Assembly (NCBI RefSeq): GCF_001586785.1
Contig: NZ_LUFH02000025.1
Span: 1-54,896 of the forward strand
Source: Sphaerospermopsis aphanizomenoides BCCUSP55
GTDB lineage: Bacteria; Cyanobacteriota; Cyanobacteriia; Cyanobacteriales; Nostocaceae
Reading direction: 5' to 3'
Length of the DNA: 54,896 bases
The translations under genes and the position numbers were made by a program. The notes beneath the pieces are model-generated. The model was not told where the DNA came from. It ran no database searches and saw nothing but the letters and a program-made list of their open reading frames with translations. Of the stretch, positions 26,836 to 35,275 are shown piece after piece (the first letter of the stretch is position 1; every line of letters begins with the position of its first letter).

Positions 26836-27600
26836 GTGGCAAATACTCTAACTGTTAATGATTTCGATGTTCCCAATTCTGCACCACAAGCAGAAATTAT
26901 TCGCTTAGAGAACATATTTAAAGTTTATGGTAGTGGTGAAACAGAAGTAAAAGCACTAAATGAGATCAACTTAGTTATAGAAGAAGGCGAATATTGTGCG
27001 ATTATGGGGCCTTCTGGTTCTGGTAAATCTACTGCGATGAATATTATTGGTTGTTTAGATCGTCCTAGTTCGGGAAGTTATTATTTAGATAATGTAAATG
27101 TAGCGCAAATGAATGATACAGAATTAGCGCATATTCGCAATAAAAAGCTGGGGTTTGTGTTTCAACAATTCCATTTATTAACCCAATTAACAGCTTTAGA
27201 AAATGTGATGTTGCCGATGGTATATGCTGGGGTAAAACCCGGAGAAAGAAAAGAACGAGCAACAGAAGCATTAATCAAAGTCGGTTTAGAAAAACGCCTC
27301 AATAATAAACCTACCCAGCTATCAGGAGGACAACAACAAAGGGTAGCGATCGCACGTGCTATTGTCAATCGTCCGGTTGTTCTTTTAGCTGATGAACCTA
27401 CTGGTGCATTAGACTCTCGCACTACTCAAGAAGTATTAGATATTTTTGGTGAATTAAACAGCAGTGGCATTACAGTTGTCATGGTGACACATGAAACGGA
27501 AGTTGCGCGTCAAACTAAGCGTATTGTTTGGTTTCGAGATGGTGAAGTTGTCCATTCTCACTTAACACCAGAGGAGTTACATCAGCTTGTAGTTTCTTGA
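26836..27600 (+). CDS. ABC transporter ATPase, DevA/MacB type
   Basis: 254 residues starting with GTG at 26836, with AAGGAAT about ten bases upstream. It is complete: Walker [11 protein letters not shown]-loop FVFQQFHLL, signature [15 protein letters not shown], Walker [13 protein letters not shown] and H-loop VTHET. An N-terminal extension of about 20 residues distinguishes it from the ATPase at 22205. It completes the adaptor-permease-ATPase operon. The 82-base gap before it is made of CGTAATT repeats and a CCTCCGGCTCCCG palindrome-like segment. Confidence 0.92.
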   Translation: MANTLTVNDFDVPNSAPQAEIIRLENIFKVYGSGETEVKALNEINLVIEEGEYCAIMGPSGSGKSTAMNIIGCLDRPSSGSYYLDNVNVAQMNDTELAHIRNKKLGFVFQQFHLLTQLTALENVMLPMVYAGVKPGERKERATEALIKVGLEKRLNNKPTQLSGGQQQRVAIARAIVNRPVVLLADEPTGALDSRTTQEVLDIFGELNSSGITVVMVTHETEVARQTKRIVWFRDGEVVHSHLTPEELHQLVVS

Positions 27601-27672
27601 TCAAAATATCCACAGTCAAATCGAAAGATTAAAATAAAAGCAGGACAAACATAAAAGTCATAAAAAAACACC

Positions 27673-28086
27673 ATGCTACAAATTACCAACAGAACTACCA
27701 TCCCTATGAGCGAAATCAGTATTAGTGCTATTCGTTCTCAAGGTGCAGGTGGTCAAAACGTTAATAAAGTTGCAACAGCCATTCATCTACGTTTCGACAT
27801 CAACGCTTCTTCCCTATCACCACTTTATAAAGAACGTCTGCTCAATTTAGGAGATCAACGCATCACCAAAGACGGGATAATCGTCATCAAAGCCCAGCAG
27901 CATCGTACTCAAGAACAGAATAAAGAAGACGCACTAAATCGCCTGCAAACTTTAATCAAAAGCGTCACTATCACTTCTGCAAAACGCAAGCCCACAAAAC
28001 CCACCCGCCGCGCTCAAAATAAACGCATTGATAGCAAAACTAAGCGCGGTGAAATTAAAGCCTTACGAGGCAAAATTACAGAATAA
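27673..28086 (+). CDS. arfB: peptide release factor-like ribosome rescue protein ArfB
   Basis: 137 residues, the ArfB (YaeJ) length. The catalytic GGQ is at 26-28 in RSQGAGGQNVNKV, the domain 3 fold of release factors, and the C-terminal tail is rich in Lys and Arg (KRKPTKPTRRAQNKR...), which in ArfB enters the empty mRNA channel. It hydrolyses peptidyl-tRNA on ribosomes stalled without a stop codon. It ends 12 bases before the convergent carotenoid-protein gene. Confidence 0.92.
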   Translation: MLQITNRTTIPMSEISISAIRSQGAGGQNVNKVATAIHLRFDINASSLSPLYKERLLNLGDQRITKDGIIVIKAQQHRTQEQNKEDALNRLQTLIKSVTITSAKRKPTKPTRRAQNKRIDSKTKRGEIKALRGKITE

Positions 28087-28098
28087 GTTTTGAGTTAT

Positions 28099-28629
28099 TT
28101 ACAAACTTGATGTTTTTCCTGTTTCTGCCTGTGTTGCAATTGGTTGGACATCACTATAACCCATTTGTCCAGCAATAGTTCTTAAAACAGAAATTTGACC
28201 TTCAAAATCTATTTCTTCCATGCGAGCCAGTAAATCATTAATTTCTTCAATAGTGTCATAATCATCTGGCATATCTACTATTGTTTCACCCATAGCCTCA
28301 GCCCAAGCATACCAAACAAATAATTGATTATTTTCTCTTAATGCTCCATAAGCACGAGAATAGTCTGTATCTCTACAGTTAACTATATCCCGCATCACTT
28401 GTAGTTGCTCCTCATCGGTTAATTGCATATAGTCTTCTAGTAACATGGGAGCTAATTCTGGTTCAGCAGCTGTAGGAGCAGCCGGAGTAATTGTATCGCC
28501 CATCTTTTCATAAACAAAATATAGCCAAGCTAATTTTGCGTCGGTATCTAAAGCATTAAATTCGTTGAATAAATTTCGAGTTTCCTGGCTTTGAGCTTGA
28601 GAAATAGTTTGATTATAACTAGCAGTCAT
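28099..28629 (-). CDS. helical carotenoid protein (OCP N-terminal domain homologue), variant
   Basis: 176 residues, homologous to the all-helical N-terminal domain of orange carotenoid protein (OCP). Comparison by eye: OCP Tyr44 = Tyr40, Trp110 = Trp106 (VWYAWAEAMG) and Arg155 = Arg150 (VLRTIAGQMG) are kept, but OCP Trp41 is replaced by Tyr37 (AWLYFVYEKMG). The family (HCP) binds a ketocarotenoid; members quench singlet oxygen or phycobilisome excitation. The substitution in the carotenoid tunnel suggests a paralogue without strong phycobilisome quenching (inference). It has its own upstream region and is separate from the HCP/CTDH pair at 31-32 kb. Confidence 0.85.
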   Translation of the reverse strand: MTASYNQTISQAQSQETRNLFNEFNALDTDAKLAWLYFVYEKMGDTITPAAPTAAEPELAPMLLEDYMQLTDEEQLQVMRDIVNCRDTDYSRAYGALRENNQLFVWYAWAEAMGETIVDMPDDYDTIEEINDLLARMEEIDFEGQISVLRTIAGQMGYSDVQPIATQAETGKTSSL

Positions 28630-28845
28630 AATTAATCACCAGAGTAATTTAAGAATTAAGCTTCACAAAATTATCAAAGTTTGATAATTAAAAACCACAA
28701 TCAAAAGAAGGATATTAAATTAATTATTAATCTAGATTTTCTCTATCTTTAAATTGAGCATAATATCTCTCTTATGGAACAAGAATTTCATCAATTATTT
28801 TGATAAGCTTGCTCCAGAAAATGTATATTAATTAAGGTTTTAGTT

Positions 28846-29226
28846 ATGTCTGATAAAGTACAGCCTAATCCCAATGAAGCCACTACCCATGATGCACAAT
28901 TAGCGGCTGAACAAATAGCTGCTGGTGAAGAAAAAGCACCAAAAGTAGATTTTGAAGCTGATTATGCAGCTGCACAACAATTTAGTGTTAGTGAAATTGA
29001 TCGTACAGAGGAAGGAAGAACTGCTGCTGAAGCTGCTACTGCACCTCAATATGAAATCCCTGAACCAGAAGAGACAAAAACAGAGGTACAAGAAACAGGA
29101 AATCCTGATGATTATTTAGAGATGGCAAAGGAAATTGGTGCTTCTAGGACTGAAGGTGTAACTAGTGTTAGTGATGATTTAGTACAACAAGCTTTGGAAA
29201 AAGGTCAAGCATCTAATAATCAATAG
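28846..29226 (+). CDS. acidic hypothetical protein
   Basis: 126 residues, strongly acidic, rich in Ala, Glu and Gln, with no hydrophobic segment; probably largely disordered or helical in the cytoplasm. I do not recognise a family. It is divergent from the carotenoid-protein gene (216-base shared upstream region) and is followed by a clear terminator. The codons have no odd bias, and the long open frame with a good terminator supports a real gene. Confidence 0.65.
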   Translation: MSDKVQPNPNEATTHDAQLAAEQIAAGEEKAPKVDFEADYAAAQQFSVSEIDRTEEGRTAAEAATAPQYEIPEPEETKTEVQETGNPDDYLEMAKEIGASRTEGVTSVSDDLVQQALEKGQASNNQ

Positions 29227-29243
29227 CATTATCTAATTACCAT

Positions 29244-29272
29244 GCTCAACCTGTATCAGGTTGGGCTTTTTA
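29244..29272. terminator. bidirectional intrinsic terminator
   Basis: GCTCAACCTG-TAT-CAGGTTGGGC followed by TTTTT: a 10-base stem with a three-base loop. It ends the acidic-protein gene and overlaps the 3' end of the convergent HAD phosphatase gene. Confidence 0.85.
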
Positions 29273-29905
29273 ACAATTTTCAACTACAGCCAATAATTCA
29301 CTGGGATGATCAATTAAAAAATCTGGCTTTTCTTTAGTTAATGCTTCAGGAGAATTGAACCCCCAACTCACTGCAATTACTTTGATATTTGCTTTTTTGG
29401 CTGCTTCTATATCTCTAGTTTCATCTCCCACATAAATAACGGCTTGTGGTTTCAGATGTCTTTGTCTTAACACATTATTAATTATCGTTGTTTTGCCAAA
29501 AATTGTGACTCCTGAATGGATAAATTCAAATAGATAGTCTAAATCATGACATTTGAGAAACTCGCTCACATTTTCTTGAGAATTAGAAGTGATAATTCCC
29601 AGTCTACATCCTTGTTGATGAAGTTCTATTAACGCTTCTGTCATGCCAGATATAGGTTCTAATTCGTGAATTTTATTCTTTAACTCAGATTTAACTTTTT
29701 TGACTAAAAAAGGTATTCTCAACAAAGACACACCTGAATATTTAATTATTTCCCTAGCAGTTAAATTCCTTAAAAGAGTTAGTTCATTGGCAGATATTTG
29801 GATATAACCAAACTCCACAGCTAAACGATTAGCAATAGTCACAAGGGCATCTACTGTATCTGCAATTGTGCCATCAAAATCAAAGATTATTACTTTCTGG
29901 GTCAT
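29270..29905 (-). CDS. HAD family phosphatase (phosphoglycolate phosphatase-like)
   Basis: 211 residues. Motif I FDFDGTIADT (8-17) has the nucleophilic Asp, motif II is IITSNSQENV (about 109), the motif III Lys is in FGKTTIINNVL, and motif IV is YVGDETRDIEAAKKA (about 163). A helical cap between motifs I and II makes this a subfamily I enzyme like Gph or PpaX. The substrate may be 2-phosphoglycolate, which matters in a photosynthetic cell, or another small phosphate ester. It overlaps queG by 26 bases and is likely its operon partner. Confidence 0.85.
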   Translation of the reverse strand: MTQKVIIFDFDGTIADTVDALVTIANRLAVEFGYIQISANELTLLRNLTAREIIKYSGVSLLRIPFLVKKVKSELKNKIHELEPISGMTEALIELHQQGCRLGIITSNSQENVSEFLKCHDLDYLFEFIHSGVTIFGKTTIINNVLRQRHLKPQAVIYVGDETRDIEAAKKANIKVIAVSWGFNSPEALTKEKPDFLIDHPSELLAVVENC

Positions 29906-30851
29906 TCTTTAGCCTGGATGCGTCAAGATTAGCACTAGCATTTCTTCGTAACATTTCTGGTTTAATGCGCCGCAAAGCTGATGCAGTAAATCGTCTATCC
30001 CACTCCTCATCTGAGATTTGCGCTAATTCTACCAGCTTAGGTGCTAAATTCCCAGGATAGGGTTGAAAATCTATCACATCAGTTATTTGAGCAAAACGCT
30101 GATTCCAAGGACAAACATCTTGACAAATATCACAACCAGCAACCCATCCGTGTAAATGGGGTTTAATTTCTTCAGGCAATGTTTCTGCCCTGTTTTCGAT
30201 AGTATGATAGGCGATGCACTTATTAGCATCAACTACAAATGGCTCAGTAATTGCCTCTGTAGGACAAGCTTCTAGACAACGAGTACAAGTACCGCAATGT
30301 GGAGTAGCTGGGCGATTGCTCTCTAACTCTAGATTAGTTAACACTTCTCCCAAAAATACCCAAGAGCCATACTCCCTAGTAATGACGTTGCCATTTTTGG
30401 CGATCCACCCAATACCTGCTTTCTCAGACCAAACTTTATCTTGCACAGGCCCAGTGTCGGCATAATATCGAGCTTGAATACCTTCACCAAATGATTCTAG
30501 CCAGGTAGCCAGTTGCTTGAGCTTTTTATGCATGATTTTATGGTAATCCCGTCCCCATCCGTAGCGGGAAATTTTTCCATATTCTTCACCTTCTGGACGT
30601 TGGTGAGGTGTGTAATAATTGAGCGCCACACAGATGAGCGATCGCACTTCTGGCATGACTAAGCGAATATCCTGTCGTTTGGGATGTTTCATCCACTCCA
30701 TCTGTGCATGATAACCCTGTTGAATCCAGGCTTGTAACCTTTGAGCTTCTTTCTCTTCTATCTCTTCTACAGCAGCAATACCAACTTTGTGAAAACCTAA
30801 CTCCCTGGCCTTCTCTCTTACCACGTGGCTCGTTAGTGGAGACTGATTCAT
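29880..30851 (-). CDS. queG: epoxyqueuosine reductase
   Basis: 323 residues. Two [4Fe-4S] cysteine sets are visible: CGTCTRCLEACPTEAI (about 190-205) and CDICQDVCPWN (about 238-248). The N-terminal cobalamin-binding catalytic region includes YADTGPVQDKVWSEKAGIGWIAKNG. QueG performs the last step of queuosine synthesis, reducing epoxyqueuosine at tRNA position 34 with the help of cobalamin. It is shorter than QueG proteins that carry a C-terminal HEAT extension, which is normal for cyanobacteria. Confidence 0.93.
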   Translation of the reverse strand: MNQSPLTSHVVREKARELGFHKVGIAAVEEIEEKEAQRLQAWIQQGYHAQMEWMKHPKRQDIRLVMPEVRSLICVALNYYTPHQRPEGEEYGKISRYGWGRDYHKIMHKKLKQLATWLESFGEGIQARYYADTGPVQDKVWSEKAGIGWIAKNGNVITREYGSWVFLGEVLTNLELESNRPATPHCGTCTRCLEACPTEAITEPFVVDANKCIAYHTIENRAETLPEEIKPHLHGWVAGCDICQDVCPWNQRFAQITDVIDFQPYPGNLAPKLVELAQISDEEWDRRFTASALRRIKPEMLRRNASANLDASRLKNDPESNNL

Positions 30852-31068
30852 TTTTTTATGTAAAATTTTTGCCAGTTGGTTGCCCTGTCATTATACATCA
30901 CTGCCTAAATATATTCATTTGATCCCGTTACTCAACCTATATGTAAACTTTATTTGCAATTTGTTAAGAAATAATGCAATATGGTTTACGAGAGGTCAAG
31001 CAACCCAGAGTGATGCCAGCCTCCCACTAGTTAACAGCCTACTTAGTTAATAAACTGTGGTGAACAAA

Positions 31069-31590
31069 ATGACTTTCACTTCTGACTCAGCTTCAACTCG
31101 CTTTTCTGGTGCTTTCAACTACGGCACCCAAACTGGTGATGTTGTCACCTCAACCATTGCTGTATTTAAAGCCCTCAGCGTAGATGACCAACTAGCAGTC
31201 CTCTGGTATGCCTATACAGAAATGGGTAAATCCATTACCCCAGCCGCTACAGGTGCAGCTAGATTGCAGTTGGCAGAAGGTTTGTTAAATCAAATTAAAC
31301 AAATGTCTCATGCAGAGCAGTTGGAAGCAATGCGTGATTTAGCTGCTCAAAGAAATACTCAAGTTTCTCGTTCTTACGGAATTCTCAGTGCTAATACCAA
31401 ACTAGCTTTCTGGTACGAATTAGCAGAATTAATGGCAAAAGGTCTTGTCATCCCTGTACCCGCAGGTTATAAGATTTCTCGTGATGGCTCACAAGTTTTA
31501 GAAACAATCAAAGAATTGGATTTTGGTCAACAAATTACTGTTTTCCGGAAAGTAGTCACAGAGATGGGTGTTGACCCCTTAGCTGACTAA
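31069..31590 (+). CDS. helical carotenoid protein, HCP4-like (OCP N-terminal homologue)
   Basis: 173 residues from the ATG at 31069 (a GTG at 31057 adds four residues); MTFTSDSA then aligns with the MPFTIDSA start of OCP. All key carotenoid contacts match OCP with a constant shift of five: Trp46 (W41), Tyr49 (Y44), Trp115 (W110) and Arg160 (R155, the residue needed for phycobilisome binding). A CTDH gene follows, the same arrangement as the HCP4-CTDH pair of Anabaena. It is therefore expected to be a constitutively active phycobilisome quencher once loaded with canthaxanthin or a similar ketocarotenoid. Confidence 0.9.
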   Translation: MTFTSDSASTRFSGAFNYGTQTGDVVTSTIAVFKALSVDDQLAVLWYAYTEMGKSITPAATGAARLQLAEGLLNQIKQMSHAEQLEAMRDLAAQRNTQVSRSYGILSANTKLAFWYELAELMAKGLVIPVPAGYKISRDGSQVLETIKELDFGQQITVFRKVVTEMGVDPLAD

Positions 31591-31630
31591 TTACCGATAT
31601 TCTCCTAACCTCAATGTCTGTTTAAATTTC

Positions 31631-31657
31631 TATTCCCAGGTAATCACTTGGGAATAA
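31631..31657 (+). terminator. hairpin between HCP4-like and CTDH genes
   Basis: TATTCCCA and TGGGAATA form an 8-base stem with a short loop, followed by an AT-rich stretch (ATTTATTTATATTA). It lies 40 bases after the HCP stop and would reduce read-through into the CTDH gene, so the two products need not be made in equal amounts. Confidence 0.6.
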
Positions 31658-31673
31658 TTTATTTATATTAGTA

Positions 31674-31718
31674 ATCAGCAGTCAGCAGTTATAACTTTGT
31701 TGCTGCAAGGCATTGTCA
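31674..31718. repeat. dispersed intergenic repeat, copy D (diverged)
   Basis: AATCAGCAGTCAGCAG followed by ACTTTGTTGCTGCAAGG, a diverged version of the element seen at 5344, 17398 and 36160. Confidence 0.55.
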
Positions 31719-31762
31719 AAGACTTTCAACCCTATTCCCTGCTATAGTAAAAAATTAAAAAC

Positions 31763-32182
31763 ATGAATATTAGTATTGAAGGAATTACAGAACCAACTGT
31801 ACTGCGTTACTTTTCTACTTTAAATGCAGGTGAATTTACAGCTACTGCGGCTTTATTTACTGAAGATGGTGTGATGTATCCACCTTTAGAGTCTGCTGTT
31901 GTGGGACGAGATGCGATCGCTTACTATTTGCATCAAGAAGCACAAGATATTAAAGCCGAACCCCAGCAAGGAATTACTGAGAATTTAGCAGATAACCAAA
32001 CCCAAATTCAAGTTACAGGGAAAGCACACACTTCTTGGTGCAGTGTGAATGTTTTGTGGTTATTTATTCTCAACCCACAACAGGAAATTATTGCCGCAAA
32101 AATCAAACTTTTAGCATCACCTCAAGACTTACTTTCCTTGCGACCATCTCACAAAGAATACGCGCTCATACCGACAGAATAA
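31763..32182 (+). CDS. CTDH: OCP C-terminal domain homologue (NTF2-like carotenoid carrier)
   Basis: 139 residues, the NTF2-like fold. Comparison with OCP: Tyr16 (PTVLRYFSTLN) corresponds to Tyr201 and Trp99 (NVLWLFILN) to Trp288, the pair that hydrogen-bonds the carotenoid keto ring. Cys93 in HTSWC corresponds to the cysteine that makes disulfide-linked dimers in Anabaena CTDH. CTDHs take carotenoid from membranes and deliver it to HCPs, and can re-form an OCP-like complex. The start at 31763 begins the domain directly (MNISIEGITEPTVL), as in OCP after its linker. Confidence 0.9.
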   Translation: MNISIEGITEPTVLRYFSTLNAGEFTATAALFTEDGVMYPPLESAVVGRDAIAYYLHQEAQDIKAEPQQGITENLADNQTQIQVTGKAHTSWCSVNVLWLFILNPQQEIIAAKIKLLASPQDLLSLRPSHKEYALIPTE

Positions 32183-32219
32183 GGCACTTCCAAATAGAAA
32201 ATATGCCATTGTTATGATA

Positions 32220-32244
32220 GCCTAGCGTGACGTAAGTCATAGGC
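32220..32244. promoter_or_regulatory. palindrome downstream of CTDH
   Basis: GCCTA-gcg-TGAC-GTAA-GTCA-TAGGC: near-perfect dyad symmetry with a three-base bulge. There is no T tract. It could be a weak terminator for CTDH or a protein-binding site; nothing else is seen in 32183-32364. Confidence 0.4.
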
Positions 32245-32364
32245 AGGTGAACAGGGTGCAGGGGAGAAAAAGTCGTTTTGATTCCAGAAATTGAATAATT
32301 TATTTTTTGGAGTATGTACAACTCCCGTACTCATTTCTGAAATTGTGAACACATTAACCGTTAA

Positions 32365-32805
32365 TTAACCCTTACTCACAGTTGGTTGTGCCAAAGAACG
32401 CAACAATAGTTTTCTGCCTAACTCAATATCGGATGGCGCACATTTCCAGTCTGGGTGTGCAGTCATTAATAAACTTTCTAGAGCTTCTTGATCAAACAGA
32501 TGACACACAGGAGCATTATTCACTTCTGCTTCCACTGCATAGCAGTTATTACTTACACAGCGAATTATACAACGGCTAGAAATTCTGGCCAGATTTAAGA
32601 TCTCCCCTGGTTGTAGAGAACGAAACTTGCGAATCACCTGTTTGAACTCTTCAATGGAAGATACTATTAAACCTGGAAGAGCAAATGTTACCTTTTTCTC
32701 TCCATTTACCGCAATCCAGTAATGACGGCTGGGGTCGATACCCTCTAACCAAGGTGATTCGTCATCTAGACGATAGCGGGGCGATAAGCAGAATAAAGAT
32801 TTCAT
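32365..32805 (-). CDS. hypothetical cyanobacterial protein
   Basis: 146 residues from the ATG at 32805 (a TTG at 32811 is less likely). No known domain is recognised. The sequence is soluble and mixed alpha/beta, with three cysteines in ISSRCIIRCVSNNCYAVEAEV (about 76-96) and a further CHLFD and WKCAP. It is transcribed in the same direction as the partner-switching genes upstream, 150 bases away, and could belong to the same regulatory group, but this is only proximity. Confidence 0.6.
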   Translation of the reverse strand: MKSLFCLSPRYRLDDESPWLEGIDPSRHYWIAVNGEKKVTFALPGLIVSSIEEFKQVIRKFRSLQPGEILNLARISSRCIIRCVSNNCYAVEAEVNNAPVCHLFDQEALESLLMTAHPDWKCAPSDIELGRKLLLRSLAQPTVSKG

Positions 32806-32955
32806 AAGCAAAGTTATATATTTACTAAAAATTTGGTATTTTCAACCAGGCTTCTATATCACCCATCAGGGCTTACCATATCAAGCCGCCTTTGTATATT
32901 AAGTATTCGATAACTATTGCTAATAAATCAAATAAATTTAGTAAAAGTTATCAAA

Positions 32956-33429
32956 CTATTCATATTTCTTAACAAAGTTCTGTTCGCCTACACAATCTTC
33001 TGTCTGATTCATTAATTCTGGTATGGTGGTTTCTAGCTTGAGACAGTTAGCACCATTAACTTGCAACCGATATTCAACCTTGTCCATCAAGCGATTCATA
33101 ATCAGCCACCCATAACCCCCTTCTTGTTTCTGAGTGGGATGGGGAGGAAAGTACGTAGACATATCAAAGCCTTGACCGTAGTCCCAAATTTCAATCACCA
33201 AATTCCGATCTTTTAATTCCAAACGCAGTAAGATTGGTAAACTAGGTTGATCTTTGTGAGCATGACGTACAGCATTGGTGTATGCTTCCACCAAAACTAA
33301 GCGTAAGCGACCTGATTGCTCAGACCAATCCACAGATTCTCCTAGATGAATTTTTAAACATCCCAGCAACCAGGTTTCAACGATATTTACAAAACTTAAG
33401 TCACTTGGTACATGAAGCTCACTTTTCAT
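32956..33429 (-). CDS. anti-sigma / serine kinase regulator (HATPase, RsbW-like)
   Basis: 157 residues. A Bergerat-type ATPase fold: helix RLRLVLVEAYTNAVRHAHK (N box, about 47-65), EIWDYGQGFDM (G1 box, about 84-94) and GGYGWLIMNRLMD (G2, about 113-125). Proteins of this size are RsbW/SpoIIAB-like kinases that phosphorylate an anti-sigma antagonist or hold a sigma factor. Its start lies three bases after the stop of the PP2C gene, so the two are one operon and probably act on the same target protein in opposite directions. Confidence 0.88.
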   Translation of the reverse strand: MKSELHVPSDLSFVNIVETWLLGCLKIHLGESVDWSEQSGRLRLVLVEAYTNAVRHAHKDQPSLPILLRLELKDRNLVIEIWDYGQGFDMSTYFPPHPTQKQEGGYGWLIMNRLMDKVEYRLQVNGANCLKLETTIPELMNQTEDCVGEQNFVKKYE

Positions 33430-33432
33430 GAG

Positions 33433-35106
33433 TTACAGAACCTCCAGGGAGAGTATGGTTTGGTCATCTTCTTGGACTTGGTTATCTGTTTGAATACGAT
33501 TTAGTAAATGTTCAAGAGATAGTGGTTGAGGCTGTTCTTGTATAAGTTGCCAAAGCCCTTCTGTATTGAGGATGGGACGGTGAATTTGCAGACAGCGATC
33601 GTCTGTTTTTTCAGGCACATTGCATTTTTTTGACACTTTGGCTTCTGTAATCCCATCACTAGCTAGTAATAATGTATCTCCAGGATTGAGAATCAACCGC
33701 CCAGAGTTGGCGTACCACTTTGGTAAAATCCCCAAAGGAACGCTACGGTCTTTGAGGTAATGAGGTTGAGTAGCTACAGTAGCAGGCTGTGACCATAATA
33801 AAGGATAAATGTGACCAGCATTAGCGTAGATAAGCTCTCTGGTAGCTTTGTTATAAGTTGCAATAACAAGAGTAATAAAATAATTGTTACTAATTAAGTC
33901 ATCAGCTAGAGCATAATTAAGATTTTGCATGACAATATTCGGCTGTGCTGGTGATTCTTGGGACAATTCCCGACGCAATAGAGAAATAGCACTGGCCATG
34001 AATAAAGCCGCTGGCACACCTTTACCGGAAACATCACCAACAGCTAACCACAAATCACCTTTAGGATGAACAAAGACTTCAAAAAAATCACCGCCTACTT
34101 CCCGTGCAGGGTAACAGCAGGCTTGTATTTTTACACCATCAATTGCTGGTAAAGTTTGACGGAGGAGATTATTTTGGATCTGGCGAGCTACTTGCAATTC
34201 AACACGGATTTGCTGTTGTTTTTCTTGCAGGCTTTGATAGAGTTTAGCTTGAGAGAGAGCCAGGGCTGCTTGTTCCGCTACACCTCTAATCAGTTGAATA
34301 TCTTCGTCTTGCCAGAGGTTTTCATTGCCATACTTGTAGAGCGTCATCACCGCTAATAAGTGCTGTTGGTAGGTAAATGGTACAACTAGACAGTGACAAG
34401 AATTTTCATGATGTGTATCTTGAGATAATAGATATTTTTGGGTATGGAGGACTTCTTCAACCAAAGGTATGGGGTTGCAGGGTAGAGTGATGTCTGAGAA
34501 TTTAGGATCATGATAGAAGAACTCGTTTGGTGTGAGGCGATCTTCCTCTACGAGTCTCAATACACAACTGGTCGCTGTAAATGTTTGTCCAATAGTAACT
34601 ACAATCTTCTGCAAGATGCTGTCATAGTCCAAAGACTCCCGAATTACCTTGGTTACGGCATTAAATAGAGATTCCCGTCGTAGGGCATGGCGCAGTTCTT
34701 TTGTACGTTTTTTGACTAATTTATATGTATCCTGTCCTTGCTCAACTAAGGACTTAAGTTGTTCCGGCTTCCAAGGTTTGGTGATGTACTTGAATACTTG
34801 ACCTGAATTAATAGCATCGACCAAATCTTCGACATCAGTAAAACCCGTGAGTAAAATCCGAATTGTGTCAGGAAAACGTTCCACTGTGCGACTGAACAAT
34901 TCTGTACCATTCATATCTGGCATTCTTTGGTCAGATATAATCACAGCCATTTCCCCTACTTGGTCTAAGATTGCCAAAGCCTCACGGGCATTATTGGCTT
35001 TGTATACTTTAAAATTTCGCCAAAAAGTGCGGTAGAGTAGGTCTAAGTTATCTGGCTCATCATCTACCACCATGAGCTTAAGCTTTTCTACCTCTGTTTC
35101 ATTCAT
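33433..35106 (-). CDS. response regulator with GAF and PP2C (SpoIIE/RsbU) phosphatase
   Basis: 557 residues. The receiver domain is at 8-130, with DDEP at 15-18, the phosphoacceptor Asp59 in ISDQRMPDMNG and the conserved Lys in ITKPWKPEQL. The GAF domain is at about 155-290 and a short coiled coil at 285-315. The PP2C/SpoIIE domain is at 315-557, with metal ligands in VGGDFFEV, VGDVSGKGVPAALFMA, ANAGHIYPL, LLLASDGITEA and EDDQTILSL. Phosphorylation by an unidentified sensor kinase should switch the phosphatase, which would dephosphorylate an anti-sigma antagonist. It is followed directly by the RsbW-like gene. Confidence 0.92.
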   Translation of the reverse strand: MNETEVEKLKLMVVDDEPDNLDLLYRTFWRNFKVYKANNAREALAILDQVGEMAVIISDQRMPDMNGTELFSRTVERFPDTIRILLTGFTDVEDLVDAINSGQVFKYITKPWKPEQLKSLVEQGQDTYKLVKKRTKELRHALRRESLFNAVTKVIRESLDYDSILQKIVVTIGQTFTATSCVLRLVEEDRLTPNEFFYHDPKFSDITLPCNPIPLVEEVLHTQKYLLSQDTHHENSCHCLVVPFTYQQHLLAVMTLYKYGNENLWQDEDIQLIRGVAEQAALALSQAKLYQSLQEKQQQIRVELQVARQIQNNLLRQTLPAIDGVKIQACCYPAREVGGDFFEVFVHPKGDLWLAVGDVSGKGVPAALFMASAISLLRRELSQESPAQPNIVMQNLNYALADDLISNNYFITLVIATYNKATRELIYANAGHIYPLLWSQPATVATQPHYLKDRSVPLGILPKWYANSGRLILNPGDTLLLASDGITEAKVSKKCNVPEKTDDRCLQIHRPILNTEGLWQLIQEQPQPLSLEHLLNRIQTDNQVQEDDQTILSLEVL

Positions 35107-35275
35107 AAGTAGTCGTGCAAAATAGATTATTCATTTAGGTAAGGGAATAGGGAACTCTTAATCGGGAATAGTCAAGAAATACAGCGATTTCCGTCATCTT
35201 GAAAAATGGATGAATATTTTTGCGTACATACCTATATGACTATCTTTTTCACCTGAGCTACACTCAACAAACTAA

